Below are positions 43,286-52,630 of a DNA stretch of 64,000 nucleotides, piece after piece; within the stretch, counting starts at the first letter, position 1; each line of letters starts with the position of its first letter. A program made the translations under genes and the position numbers. Source of the DNA: Novosphingobium sp. AAP83 (GTDB lineage: Bacteria; Pseudomonadota; Alphaproteobacteria; Sphingomonadales; Sphingomonadaceae); contig NZ_LJHY01000023.1 in NCBI RefSeq assembly GCF_001295795.1, positions 1 to 64,000 on the forward strand, in the 5' to 3' direction. A model generated the notes under the pieces. The model searched no databases. It was not told where the DNA came from and worked only from the letters and a program-made list of their open reading frames with translations.

Positions 43286-44647
43286 TCATCCGGCGGGCAG
43301 CTTGTATTTCCGGAAGACCAACAAGGCGATGCCTTGCATCGCCGCAGGTATCACGCTGTAAAGCAGTACTATTCCACCAATCGCTGTGGCAGTTTGGGGC
43401 ACTTCCACACCGGTGGAAGAGACGAAGCCGAACAGGCTGAGCACGACGCCTGCAATGACCGGACCGACCGCGAAAGCCAGCTTTTCGAACGCCGAAAATA
43501 GTCCGGCGAATACACCTTCGCTAGCTACTCCCATATTGCGGCGTTGGTAATCGACCGTATCTGTCATCATCGACAGCGCTAGCATGATGAAGCCGCCATT
43601 GACGGCGCCGATCGCCAAGGCGCGTACAATGACCAATACATGATCAAGCAGCATCGGCTGCCCAAACGGCATTTGCACCATCGTAGCCGATAGGGGCGAG
43701 ACCCACAGCCATGTGATCGTCACCAGGGCCCACAGGGTTGATGCCAACACGTAAGAACGCGGCTTTCCAATACGTCGTGGTAGCCACAACCACAGCGGCT
43801 GCGACAGGATCGCGGCTGAAGACATGGCCAAGATGAAGAACGGGATAAGCCAGACCGCCTTGACTACGTAAATGAATACAAAACCGAGTGCGGTATAGCT
43901 CGAGGCTTGCCCAACATTTGAAATGAAGCTGGTGACCAGGAGAATGACGAACGGGCGGTTTTTGCGCACTTGGGCGATCTGTCCGCGCAGACTGCCGGGC
44001 GGTTGGTCCGATGGAATAAGCGGTGTCTTGCGCAAGCTTTGCGCGGTGATGAGCATAGTGACCAGACAAACCGCGCCAAGCACCCAGCTCATCGCCCGCC
44101 AACCATGCGGGCCACCGCCAAAGTATTGCACCAGAGGTTGCGCCGCGCCCACGCCCAGTAACACGCCAATCGTGGCAAAGACCATGCGTAACACCATGAT
44201 CCGGTTGCGTTCATTGGTATCATGCGACAGCTCTGCAGCAATTGCCAGATAAGGCACCGAGTAGACGCTGAACGCTGTCGCCGCCAGAAAGAACAGGACG
44301 CAAGTGACAAAAGCCGCCATCGCGGGCGAAGAATAGGCGCTAACCGCAAACAGCGAAACAAAGCCAAGCGCAGTGCCAAATGCACCGCCGATCAGAAACG
44401 GCGTCCTCCCGATTTTAGCCTTCATCCGGTCAGACAGTCCGCCCACCAGCGGATCGCACACAATTAACCATAGTTTTGGGATCAAAACCACCAAACCTGC
44501 GACCCATGCCTCTACGCCCAACATTGTCGTAAGGAACAGGGGGAGCAATACCGCGGGCGTATCGCGGAACACCTGTGCGCCCACTTGGCCTAGGCCATAA
44601 CGCAAAACGACCGAAGTGGGGATGCGATCAGCAGCAGCAATGGTCAT
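43286..44647 (-). CDS. MFS transporter, GPH type, 2
   Basis: 453 residues, about 12 membrane helices. It has LWLIVCDPLVGGLSDRMKAKIGRTPFLIGG and AFSVYSVPYLAIAAELSHDTNERNRIM, the GPH pattern. It is only loosely similar to the transporter it converges on, so this is not a recent duplicate. The ATG at 44647 is used; a TTG two codons upstream is possible. The two stops are 9 bp apart with no terminator between them, so the transcripts may overlap. A copy of the island palindrome lies 91 bp upstream. Confidence 0.85.
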   Translation of the reverse strand: MTIAAADRIPTSVVLRYGLGQVGAQVFRDTPAVLLPLFLTTMLGVEAWVAGLVVLIPKLWLIVCDPLVGGLSDRMKAKIGRTPFLIGGAFGTALGFVSLFAVSAYSSPAMAAFVTCVLFFLAATAFSVYSVPYLAIAAELSHDTNERNRIMVLRMVFATIGVLLGVGAAQPLVQYFGGGPHGWRAMSWVLGAVCLVTMLITAQSLRKTPLIPSDQPPGSLRGQIAQVRKNRPFVILLVTSFISNVGQASSYTALGFVFIYVVKAVWLIPFFILAMSSAAILSQPLWLWLPRRIGKPRSYVLASTLWALVTITWLWVSPLSATMVQMPFGQPMLLDHVLVIVRALAIGAVNGGFIMLALSMMTDTVDYQRRNMGVASEGVFAGLFSAFEKLAFAVGPVIAGVVLSLFGFVSSTGVEVPQTATAIGGIVLLYSVIPAAMQGIALLVFRKYKLPAG

Positions 44648-44737
44648 CGGCAAGGGTGTTCCACAATAGGCGGGCAGACGCGCTCTATCCCACCATCCCC
44701 TATTGCCGCGTCTGCGGGAACCGGCAATGCCCTATCC

Positions 44738-44754
44738 TATCCGCCTAGCGGACG
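44738..44754. promoter_or_regulatory. island palindrome, site 3
   Basis: TATCCGCCTAGCGGACG: core CCGC-CTA-GCGG, 91 bp before the start of GPH transporter 2. Confidence 0.5.
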
Positions 44755-45411
44755 ACCCTTTCGCAGGTCGGTGTAATTGATCCAAACAAACGCCGAACCA
44801 GCTTGAGCAAAACACCGCACGATAATGCTGTTCTTGAAGGTTGAGATCTACATTCTGTTATCGAATAAACGAACCGGTCTCTTGTCCGATAGTGGTGGCT
44901 GGGATCGCGTCAGGTGATCCGGCTGGACAATGTGTTGTAGCACAGTACCAAAAAAATGGTGCGGGAGCATCGGTCTTACGGGGTTGGCCAACAGCTTCGT
45001 CGCAGCCGTTGGCTGTAGCTGTCGAAGGCAGGTCGTGCAGTCCCGTTAGTTGTCGGCCTCTAAATCAACCCTCATCACTGTGCACGGCGACTAGAGTTGG
45101 CAATCTGGAAATGTTGCATTGCAGCATGTCGTTTTAAAGACGGACTAGCCCAATCCGTTGCCTGACGAGCAAACCCCGCGCCATGCGCCCTAAAGCCAAA
45201 GTCCGGCGCTATGTTATTGGAAATATGTCAAATATCCTACAGGCACTGTCTGCACTTAAGCGTAACTGGCGAAATGGTGCATCCGACAGACGAATACGAC
45301 ACAGATTTGGCGTGATGAAGACGCAAACTGCGACACACTTTCGCAAGAGGTTTGATCGACCTCGTCTTATGAATCAACCGGGAACGAAAAATTTGCCACA
45401 GCTACTGCCAT
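44755..45411. other. gene-poor divergent intergenic region
   Basis: About 660 bp between the leftward GPH transporter and the rightward TBDR, with no recognisable gene on either strand and lower GC than its surroundings. Short open frames near 44841-45137 and 45183-45422 have no ribosome site and no recognisable motif. It may be degraded coding DNA or hold a small RNA; nothing more can be supported. Confidence 0.4.
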
Positions 45412-45428
45412 TGACCGACTAGCGGACA
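45412..45428. promoter_or_regulatory. island palindrome, site 4
   Basis: TGACCGACTAGCGGACA: core CCGA-CTA-GCGG, one mismatch in the core. It lies 151 bp before the TBDR start at 45579. Confidence 0.4.
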
Positions 45429-45542
45429 GACTAGGCAAGCAGCTTATAGATCACGAAATAAGTGAGGATAAATAATAGAAATGGGATTTTGACCACCAGG
45501 TAAATCCCTAGATTTTTCTGAAGTATGCACAGGAATTTCACT

Positions 45543-45581
45543 TCGGCTAAAAGCCGATAAATACTCATGAGGGGTAACATG
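45543..45581 (+). promoter_or_regulatory. hairpin plus ACTCATGAGGGG leader of a TBDR gene
   Basis: TCGGCT-AAA-AGCCGA (45543-45557) is followed by ACTCATGAGGGGTAACATG (45563-45581), the last three bases being the start codon. The same hairpin-plus-leader layout occurs before the TBDR at 58256. Confidence 0.5.
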
Positions 45582-48083
45582 AACAGTTTGAAACGCACCG
45601 CACGTCTATCGTCCACGCTCTCTGCACTTGCCCTTGTGGGCGGAATGATGGGAGCAACTCCGGCGCTGGCTCAGGCCGCAGACGACGCCGAAATTGGAAG
45701 TGATGGCGGTGCCGGCATCGTCGTTACCGCCCGTAAGCGCGCAGAAGATATCTTGAAGGTGCCAGTTACAGTCGTCGCCTTTTCAGGTGAATCGCTTGAG
45801 CAGCGCGGCGTTTTTTCGGTGGTCGACATGGCTACCGCAACTCCGGGCATCAACATCAACAACAGTTCATCGGGCAACGTTTCGCGTTCGTTCCAGACGA
45901 TCATCATGCGCGGCTTCACGCCGTCCAACGCGAATGCAAGCACGACTTCAATGTTCATTGATGGCGTGCCGGTCCAGTCGCCTTCGCAGCTCACCTCGAT
46001 CGCTGGTCCTGAGCGCATTGAAATCCTGAAAGGTCCGCAGGCCGCCTACTTTGGCCGTGCGACGTTTGCCGGTGCCATCAATGTCGTGAACAAGGTTCCG
46101 ACGGGTGAATGGGGCGGGCAGATGACCGCAATGTATGGCACGCAGGACAGCTATCGCCTGCAAGGCGCGGTTGAAGGCCCGATCTTTGGAGAAGCGGTAA
46201 CCTTTCGCGTCACGGGCGAAAAATGGAAGCGCGGCGGTACGTGGACCAATGCGTTTGACGGATCGCGTCTCGGTACCCAATCGTCGAGCGTAGCCACGGC
46301 GCTGCTTGCATTTAAACCTACGGAAACGATCACCTGGAAAGTGTTCGGCATGCTGGGCGAAGACAAGGATGGCGCGCCTGCGGCGACCCGTGTTAACTTC
46401 CGCACGGTTACCAATCCAGCCGGCCAGGTCATCCAGACCAACCAGAGCAATTGTAACCTGACTGGCAACACGGTGGGTGTCCCGGGCTTTGGTGTAGCGA
46501 CTACCAACCCATTCTATTGCGGAACGCTGCCCAATTTTGCCGATCCGATTTCGGCCAACACGGCAGACACTGACGCCTTGCGAGCGTATCTTTCGGGTAC
46601 CGGCCGCCGCATTCTATCACCCGATGAAAGCGTAGAAGGCTATGGTCTTTTGCGCCAATCACGCCACGCACACACCACGCTCGATTTCGAACTGTCCGAC
46701 TCGCTGACTGCAAGTGTTCTTGCTGGCTACAACCGCGAGGTGTTCTCCACATTGCTTGACCTTGACGGTTACGATACGTCATCGATCCCGTTTGCAGCCA
46801 ATCCCAAAGGCTATTGGGACTTCCCATTCCTGGTAGAGCGCAAGAACCAGGACTGGTCGGCTGAAGGGCGCCTGGCTTACGATTCCGGCCCACTGAAGGC
46901 CCTTGTCGGTGTTAGCTTCCTGAAGGCATCTTCGATTGCAGGTGGCGGCGGCAGCTTTTCGGCGCTTCCTACAAATGGCTCAAACTTTCTTCCCGGAGAC
47001 AAGGGGCAGAACGAGACCTTTGGTATTTTCGGCGGCTTGACTTACGAAGTGGCTGACGGCCTCACGATCAGCGCGGAAGGCCGCTACCAGAGCGACAAGG
47101 TTTCGATTATCACAGGAGACATCGGTCGCACGATTACTGCAGGCGTTTTCGTTCCTGTCGGTACTTATGCCGCCGGAGACCTTCTGGCGCAGCGCACTTA
47201 CAACAACTTCGCGCCACGATTTATCGTGAATTACGATGTTAATCCTGACCTGATGGTCTATGCCTCGTATTCCAAAGGCGTAAATGCCGCGCTGAACAAT
47301 GCGAACATTCTGGGTGCGTCCGCTTTTGTTCAACAGGCGGCGGCTGATGCTGATGGCCGTCTCCTCATAAATCCGGATACGGTGACCAACTACGAAGTTG
47401 GCGCTAAGGGTACCTTGTTCAACGGTGCCCTGCGTTATTCCAGCGCGATCTATTTCGCCAAGTGGAAGGATCAGGTCAACGCACTCACCATCGCCATTCC
47501 TGATCCCACAGCCACGACAGGTTTCAGCTTCGTCAATGTGTCGAATAACACCGGCAATGTTGACATGTACGGCATTGAAGCTGATCTCGCATGGAAAGTG
47601 AACGATCTTATCTCGATCGACGCGGCCGGTGCGATCAACGACAGCAGCATTCAATCGTTCCGCAGCACTATCGTCAGCCGCCTTACGGGGGTCTTCGATT
47701 TCAGAGGCAACGAGAACAAGCAAACCTCAAAGTATTCTGCCAATGTCGGCGTTACTTTCGGTGGCGATCTTGGCGGAATGGATGATGCGAGTTGGTTCTT
47801 CCGCACAGACTGGAATTACAAGTCTGGAATGTGGACCAACGAAGCGAATACAACCAAGACCCGTGGCCGCAACGTATTCAATGCACGCGCCAGCATTACC
47901 AAGGGTCAGGTGCAGTTGGATGTTTTCGTGAACAATATTTTCAACGACACCAACCCTGCTACGGTTGCCGATGCTTCGCTGTTCACGACGACCTTTGCCT
48001 TCACATCTGTCCCGAACTCGGTACAACTCGGCCTGCCTGAACGGCGTGTTGGCGGTATCCAGGCAAAGATCTCGTTCCGATAA
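45579..48083 (+). CDS. TonB-dependent receptor
   Basis: 834 residues with a signal peptide to PALAQA, TonB-box region GIVVTARKRAEDILKVPVTVVAF, plug motif RIEILKGPQAAYFGRATFAGAINVV and a barrel ending in ERRVGGIQAKISFR. The plug motif departs from the usual LYGRN(T)xGG, reading YFGRATFAGA. This is typical of the sphingomonad TBDR branch linked to degradation of hydrophobic or aromatic compounds. The start at 45579 is set by GAGGGG at good spacing. It lies in the catabolic island with its own copy of the palindrome upstream. Confidence 0.88.
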   Translation: MNSLKRTARLSSTLSALALVGGMMGATPALAQAADDAEIGSDGGAGIVVTARKRAEDILKVPVTVVAFSGESLEQRGVFSVVDMATATPGININNSSSGNVSRSFQTIIMRGFTPSNANASTTSMFIDGVPVQSPSQLTSIAGPERIEILKGPQAAYFGRATFAGAINVVNKVPTGEWGGQMTAMYGTQDSYRLQGAVEGPIFGEAVTFRVTGEKWKRGGTWTNAFDGSRLGTQSSSVATALLAFKPTETITWKVFGMLGEDKDGAPAATRVNFRTVTNPAGQVIQTNQSNCNLTGNTVGVPGFGVATTNPFYCGTLPNFADPISANTADTDALRAYLSGTGRRILSPDESVEGYGLLRQSRHAHTTLDFELSDSLTASVLAGYNREVFSTLLDLDGYDTSSIPFAANPKGYWDFPFLVERKNQDWSAEGRLAYDSGPLKALVGVSFLKASSIAGGGGSFSALPTNGSNFLPGDKGQNETFGIFGGLTYEVADGLTISAEGRYQSDKVSIITGDIGRTITAGVFVPVGTYAAGDLLAQRTYNNFAPRFIVNYDVNPDLMVYASYSKGVNAALNNANILGASAFVQQAAADADGRLLINPDTVTNYEVGAKGTLFNGALRYSSAIYFAKWKDQVNALTIAIPDPTATTGFSFVNVSNNTGNVDMYGIEADLAWKVNDLISIDAAGAINDSSIQSFRSTIVSRLTGVFDFRGNENKQTSKYSANVGVTFGGDLGGMDDASWFFRTDWNYKSGMWTNEANTTKTRGRNVFNARASITKGQVQLDVFVNNIFNDTNPATVADASLFTTTFAFTSVPNSVQLGLPERRVGGIQAKISFR

Positions 48084-48119
48084 TGGTTTGATTTGAGCGT
48101 GGTCTTCGGATCCCGTAAA

Positions 48120-48160
48120 AAAAGGGGCGGCGGAACCACACACGGTCCGCCGCCCCTTTT
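48120..48160. terminator. bidirectional rho-independent terminator after the TBDR
   Basis: AAAAGGGGCGGCGGAACC pairs with GGTCCGCCGCCCCTTTT (one bulged A), giving a T-run on both strands. Confidence 0.9.
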
Positions 48161-48291
48161 GTGTTGTTTACGCATCTAGAATCAGACCACGTTCGGCAGG
48201 GCTAAAACCCTGATACAGCGGGTAAAACAAGCAATTTTGAGCAATATGATGCAGCAGATGGTTCTGACGAATTGGATGGGAGGACTTCAAT

Positions 48292-49263
48292 ATGACTATC
48301 TTTAAAGAGTCCGGCACTTTGCTTTTGGGTATATCCTTCCTGGCTGCTGCAATCAGCGCAAGCGCACAGACGCCGCTTGCGCCGACGTTCCCATCCGATG
48401 CGCAAATGCGAGCGCAATATGCATTGCCACAGTCACAGTTCGCCATGATTGAAGGTGAGAACGTGCACTATGTCGATGAGGGCACCGGTCCTGCTATCCT
48501 CTTGCTGCATGGTTCCTATGCGAGTTTGCGCCAATGGGACGATTGGGCGCGTGAATTGGTGAAACACTATCGTGTCATTAGATTTGATCAGTCGCCGGCC
48601 GGACTTTCCGGGCCTAACCCTGTTCAGGATTATTCACTCGACCATCGCCTTGCCGTGATCGACGGGTTGATGAACAAGCTCAAGGTTGACCGCTTCATTA
48701 TTGTCGGGACATCAAGCGCGGGCGTGCCGACCACGGCCTATGCCGCCACGCGTCCAACCCGGATTACCGGCATGGTGCTGAACAACATCGCAATTGCCCA
48801 GTTCCCTATGGATTTGGCGAAAATGCCTAAGGGCCTTCAGGCTGCCGTCGCCGAAGACCGCACACACCCCGGCTTCCACCGGCCCGATTTCTGGCGCCAG
48901 ATCCTGCTCGCGAACATCGAGGATAAGGCCCGCATCACCCCTTCGCTAGTTCAACAATGGACCGAACTGAATCACCGCGCCTTGCGGGACCCGAAAGTGG
49001 GCAAGGCAGTCTATGCACAAATGACGCCATTCTCACGATCTGGCGAAGATTTACCCAAAATCAACGCACCCACCTTGATACTGTGGGGCCAGAGCGATCA
49101 TGAAACCCCTGTCAACACGCACGGAATCCCTGCCTTTGTAGCATCGGGTGCGGTGGACAAGACGCTCGAGCTCATCCCCAACTGCGGTCACATGGTCCCG
49201 CTTGATTGCCCGGCGCGCGCGATGGAACGCATGATGCCCTTCTTGAAGCGAATAACAGGCTGA
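48292..49263 (+). CDS. exported alpha/beta-fold hydrolase
   Basis: 323 residues. A signal peptide (LLLGISFLAAAISASAQT) is followed by the oxyanion strand ILLLHGSYASLRQWDDWARELVKHYRVIRFDQSPAGLSG and the nucleophile elbow IIVGTSSAGVPTTAYAA (Ser about residue 140; the second glycine of GxSxG is Ala here). The acid is in LILWGQSDHETPV and the catalytic His in IPNCGHMVPLD. GGGAGG precedes the ATG. It is probably an esterase or C-C hydrolase working in the periplasm on imported substrate. It sits between the TBDR terminator and a convergent cytochrome/oxidase operon. Confidence 0.82.
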   Translation: MTIFKESGTLLLGISFLAAAISASAQTPLAPTFPSDAQMRAQYALPQSQFAMIEGENVHYVDEGTGPAILLLHGSYASLRQWDDWARELVKHYRVIRFDQSPAGLSGPNPVQDYSLDHRLAVIDGLMNKLKVDRFIIVGTSSAGVPTTAYAATRPTRITGMVLNNIAIAQFPMDLAKMPKGLQAAVAEDRTHPGFHRPDFWRQILLANIEDKARITPSLVQQWTELNHRALRDPKVGKAVYAQMTPFSRSGEDLPKINAPTLILWGQSDHETPVNTHGIPAFVASGAVDKTLELIPNCGHMVPLDCPARAMERMMPFLKRITG

Positions 49264-49277
49264 TAACCAAGCCCTGT

Positions 49278-49319
49278 ACACGCAGGCGCGCACGGTAATT
49301 CCCGCGCGCGCCTGCGTGT
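49278..49319. terminator. stem-loop terminator between convergent hydrolase and cytochrome genes
   Basis: ACACGCAGGCGCGC and GCGCGCCTGCGTGT form a perfect 14-bp stem around a 14-nt loop. Downstream GTTGGCAGTTTT gives a modest T stretch. Confidence 0.65.
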
Positions 49320-49409
49320 GTTGGCAGTTTTGCCAAGAATGCTGCCAGACAGGAGCTTCTGTTGCTTACGCAGCGCAATCGCCAGCAATAAGGCGGCGTC
49401 GGCAAAGGC

Positions 49410-49805
49410 TCAAGAAACTGGTTTTTTCAGATAGGCTATGACGGCCTTGCGATCCGCCGCATTGGGAACGCCTGCAAATACCATCGATGTTCCCGGTACC
49501 ATACTGGCCGGCCTGGTTAACCATTTGTCCAGTGTTACCTCGTTCCAGGTTATATTGGATTTCGCGAGCGCTGTGGAATAACGGAAACCGGTAGCCTTGG
49601 CTGCTTTGAGACCAACCACTCCGTACAGGTTCGGTCCAACCTTGTTTGGCGCACCAGCTTTGACGTTGTGGCAAGCCATGCAGCGCATGAATACGCGTTT
49701 GCCCGCGACGGCATCACCTCCCGCTGGCGCGGCCAAAACAATCGAAGGGCTGATAGACATGGCACCCGCCAAAGCCAAAGCCCATGAAATTGCACGCTTA
49801 TTCAT
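49410..49805 (-). CDS. class I c-type cytochrome
   Basis: 131 residues with a signal peptide ending near VLAA, one haem-binding CMACH (C42, C45, H46), GPNLYGVVG and the axial-methionine region VPGTSMVFAGVP. The C-terminal helix ADRKAVIAYLKKPVS is typical of cytochrome c-552/c2-like electron carriers in the periplasm. The start at 49805 has GGAAG upstream. It is the last gene of a leftward group with a DUF3089 hydrolase and an exported flavin amine oxidase, and is a candidate electron acceptor for that oxidase. Confidence 0.88.
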   Translation of the reverse strand: MNKRAISWALALAGAMSISPSIVLAAPAGGDAVAGKRVFMRCMACHNVKAGAPNKVGPNLYGVVGLKAAKATGFRYSTALAKSNITWNEVTLDKWLTRPASMVPGTSMVFAGVPNAADRKAVIAYLKKPVS

Positions 49806-49862
49806 AGAATCTTCCATCCGTCATGATAAGTCAGAAACATAGATTGGCGCGATCATGCAACC

Positions 49863-50912
49863 CTATTTTCGGCGGTGGGCGAGGACCCATGCTTTTGCCC
49901 GCAGTGCCGCGTTTGCGCGCACATCGGCGAAGAACAATCCCACGTCATGGAAATGCATTGACCCACCGGGTCCGGGAGCAAGGTCTAGCCCGGGAGCAAG
50001 ATAGACTATTGCCAGACCGCGCTCGCATTTGACTGCCACCGCGCCTGCACGAAGCGGCTTCATCGGCCCAAGTCCCGGGACACCCGGAGCTGCGCCTAGG
50101 GCCTGCGAGGAAAGCGACGCCGGCTTACCAAGATCGAATGTCACGGGATTTACACAGACCGGCTCCCATCCGTCTTCGGTGCCATATCGCGTCGCATAAA
50201 ATCGCCGATAAGCGTCAAGCATCGGCGTCGGATCAGACCCTGCCATGACGGCGTTCCATTGCACGGCGCATCCTGTCTGCGCAGGTTTGGCGCAGATCGG
50301 TACCGATTTGAACCGGCGGGGTCCAAACTCGCCTCCGGCCAAATTGATTCCGATGATGTAGGCCGCCACCATGCGCGTCTGAAGCGCAGTGCCATCAATG
50401 CGCTTCTCTAGCAGATCCGATATGTGTTTTCCGCCTTGGCTGTGGCCAGCCAAGATAAACGGCCTGCCCTTGCTCACATTTGCCAGAAACCAGTCAAATG
50501 CGCGCTCAACATCACCATAAGCCAGCGCGAAAGCCTCGTCGCGGTGCGCTTCGGATTGCAGTGCGTTAAAGCTTGCCGCGCGATAGCGCGGGGCCCACAC
50601 CCTGCAACAACCCTCAAAAGCGCCGCCCTGCCGAACGATTACGCTTTCGTCGGTCCATTGATCGGCTACCGCATCCCCCGGCCTCTGATTCCATTCACCC
50701 TTTGCAGAACGGAACGTGGTGGGATGCACATAAAACACATCCACCGGCCCAGATTTTGCAGCCGCTGGTCCCGCCGCCCAGTTCGCTGGCGATGTATAGT
50801 CTGGCGCGGCCGCAGCCTGCGCGGCAATGTCTTCACGCGGCGTAGCTGCGAAGGTGAGTTCGCCGCCTACCAGCGTTGCCACAAATGTAACAAGGCCTCG
50901 TAGCAAGTTCAC
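49863..50912 (-). CDS. DUF3089-type alpha/beta hydrolase, exported
   Basis: 349 residues. A signal-like N-terminus (LLRGLVTFVATLVGGELTFAA) precedes VDVFYVHPTTF (the family start signature) and the nucleophile elbow FILAGHSQGGKHISDLL. ALAYGDVERAFDWFLAN and the C-terminal MHFHDVGLFFADVRANA complete the family pattern. The function of DUF3089 proteins is not known beyond a serine-hydrolase fold. It starts with GTG 50912, overlapping the stop of the amine-oxidase gene (GTGA), so the two are translationally coupled. Confidence 0.8.
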   Translation of the reverse strand: MNLLRGLVTFVATLVGGELTFAATPREDIAAQAAAAPDYTSPANWAAGPAAAKSGPVDVFYVHPTTFRSAKGEWNQRPGDAVADQWTDESVIVRQGGAFEGCCRVWAPRYRAASFNALQSEAHRDEAFALAYGDVERAFDWFLANVSKGRPFILAGHSQGGKHISDLLEKRIDGTALQTRMVAAYIIGINLAGGEFGPRRFKSVPICAKPAQTGCAVQWNAVMAGSDPTPMLDAYRRFYATRYGTEDGWEPVCVNPVTFDLGKPASLSSQALGAAPGVPGLGPMKPLRAGAVAVKCERGLAIVYLAPGLDLAPGPGGSMHFHDVGLFFADVRANAALRAKAWVLAHRRK

Positions 50913-52396
50913 GCTCGGCCTACGATCTCGATGGCCACCCGCTCACCGCTTTCCATCGCCGCTTCCATACCGAAGTCCAGCCTCCGCGTGTGTTCACCGG
51001 CAAAGTGCATCACTTGCCATGGGTCGGTCATCTTGCGCGCAAAACTGTTTACTTGCCCTGGCGCAAGGCTGAAACCGCACCCTAGCTGGTGGGGATCGCG
51101 TGCCCAATCCTTATAGGTGTTTACGCGTACGCGACCAACAGATGCCGGGCGGATCCGTGCCAGTTCTTCTAGCACAAACGCTTGGGCTTCTTCACATGGT
51201 CGCGAAGCAATCGCCTTCCCTGCTTCGCCAACCATGACCACCATCGCACGGTGCGCGCCTTCTCCGGTGTGATTGTCGATAGCCCAGAACATGCCGATCG
51301 GGCCGTCGGTAGAAAACGACGCTGGCAGGCCATCATCCTTCCAGAACGGGCGGTCGACCGTCACATACATGCGCGCCGTGTTGGCATAAGGCATCTGCGT
51401 AATCGCAGCGCGATGAAGCGCGCTGTCAGCCGATGCTACAATATCGACCTTGCGCAGCACTGGGAACGGAACGGCCGAAATCACGAAGCGCGCCGAAACG
51501 CTTGAACCATCAGCACAAGCTATTGTTGCGCCCTTGGCGGTCATGGCAATCTGCACGACCCTGCGTCCGAGGCGCACTGCATCACCAAGTTCTGCCGCCA
51601 TGGCCAGCGGTAGCCGCTCGGTTCCACCTTTAATGTTGCTGACCGATGCCAGCCCGTCGATCAGGTTATGATCATTGGCCTCGCCAAATGGATGGTCGCG
51701 TTGTCCTGGGGCCTGACTCTGCTGCAACCGTTTGTCGATTCCGCCGCGCGTTTCTTCCTGCCACATTCGGAGCATGGAAGTGCCGTCGATGCTCAGTCCA
51801 GGTACCGAAAAGCGCGCCAGTTCAATTGCTGCGGGGCTGTATCCCTCACGCTGCATCAACTGGCGAAGCGAAATGTCCTGATTTGAAAAGCGTGGGTCAA
51901 GCCAGTCATCGACTTCCTTCAAGGGATTGAACTTTGCGGCAACCGATTGCCCCATCAGGATCGGATTGATGCGTCGTTCATCCCCCACTGTTTTGTTAAG
52001 CGGATTGGCTTCCCATGTCTTGGGATCGACCCATGTGCCGCCAAGGTTTGCTCCAAAGCCCAGCAGATCGCGATCTTCGGGTATCAACTGCAAGCCAAGC
52101 CTGTTGCATGTATCGATCACACGAGCATAGCTTCGGCCGATCTGACTCGCTCCCACGTCGATCGGGCCCTCGCCGGTGGCAACGGTGCGTACCCGTCCGC
52201 CAACCCGATCCGCAGTTTCCAGTACGATCACTTTCATGCCGGTATCGCGAAGGATCTGTGCCGCATGCAAGCCAGAAAGCCCGGCGCCAATGATTGCTAC
52301 ATCGGTTATTTCATTGGCGAAGGCCATTTTGGGCAGCCCCATCACAGCAGCCCCCGCGGCCCCCGAGACAATCAGCTGACGACGTGAAAAGCGCAT
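50909..52396 (-). CDS. exported flavin-dependent amine oxidase/dehydrogenase
   Basis: 495 residues. A twin-arginine-type signal (FSRRQLIVSGAAGAAVMGLPKMAFA) is followed by the FAD motif VAIIGAGLSGLHAAQILRDTGMKVIVLETADRVGGRVRT and DVGASQIGR. The C-terminal FAD-contact motif FAGEHTRRLDFGMEAAMESGERVA is typical of the monoamine-oxidase family. Folding with FAD before Tat export would place it in the periplasm. Known relatives include nicotine and pseudooxynicotine oxidases; NicA2 of Pseudomonas passes electrons to a c-type cytochrome encoded beside it, as the arrangement here suggests. The start at 52396 has GGAG upstream. Confidence 0.82.
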   Translation of the reverse strand: MRFSRRQLIVSGAAGAAVMGLPKMAFANEITDVAIIGAGLSGLHAAQILRDTGMKVIVLETADRVGGRVRTVATGEGPIDVGASQIGRSYARVIDTCNRLGLQLIPEDRDLLGFGANLGGTWVDPKTWEANPLNKTVGDERRINPILMGQSVAAKFNPLKEVDDWLDPRFSNQDISLRQLMQREGYSPAAIELARFSVPGLSIDGTSMLRMWQEETRGGIDKRLQQSQAPGQRDHPFGEANDHNLIDGLASVSNIKGGTERLPLAMAAELGDAVRLGRRVVQIAMTAKGATIACADGSSVSARFVISAVPFPVLRKVDIVASADSALHRAAITQMPYANTARMYVTVDRPFWKDDGLPASFSTDGPIGMFWAIDNHTGEGAHRAMVVMVGEAGKAIASRPCEEAQAFVLEELARIRPASVGRVRVNTYKDWARDPHQLGCGFSLAPGQVNSFARKMTDPWQVMHFAGEHTRRLDFGMEAAMESGERVAIEIVGRA

Positions 52397-52470
52397 TTGG
52401 AGACTCCCGAATTCGGTATTTCCTATAGTGTTCCAGAACTTTGGCCCGAAACGCTGTTCAGCATCATAAA

Positions 52471-52487
52471 TGGTCACACCGCGGATA
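52471..52487. promoter_or_regulatory. half-match to the island palindrome
   Basis: TGGTCACACCGCGGATA keeps a perfect right half (GCGGATA) and a poor left half. It lies 75 bp before the amine-oxidase start, close to the spacing of site 5, so it may be a weak operator. Confidence 0.2.
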
Positions 52488-52630
52488 ATGGTGCCCCAGC
52501 CTATAAATGCAGATCATGCGAAAAGATCAACAGGCTGACAATTTCTGTCGCCACAGCAAGCAGGTCAAATAACAAAAAAGGCATTATCGGATTGCTTGCA
52601 GAGGTTGTCCCTCCGTTTAGGATCCGAACA

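Noticed and set aside
45183..45422. Open frame of 79 codons with basic residues, considered as a small DNA-binding protein
   Set aside because: No ribosome site, no recognisable helix-turn-helix pattern and no supporting codon bias.
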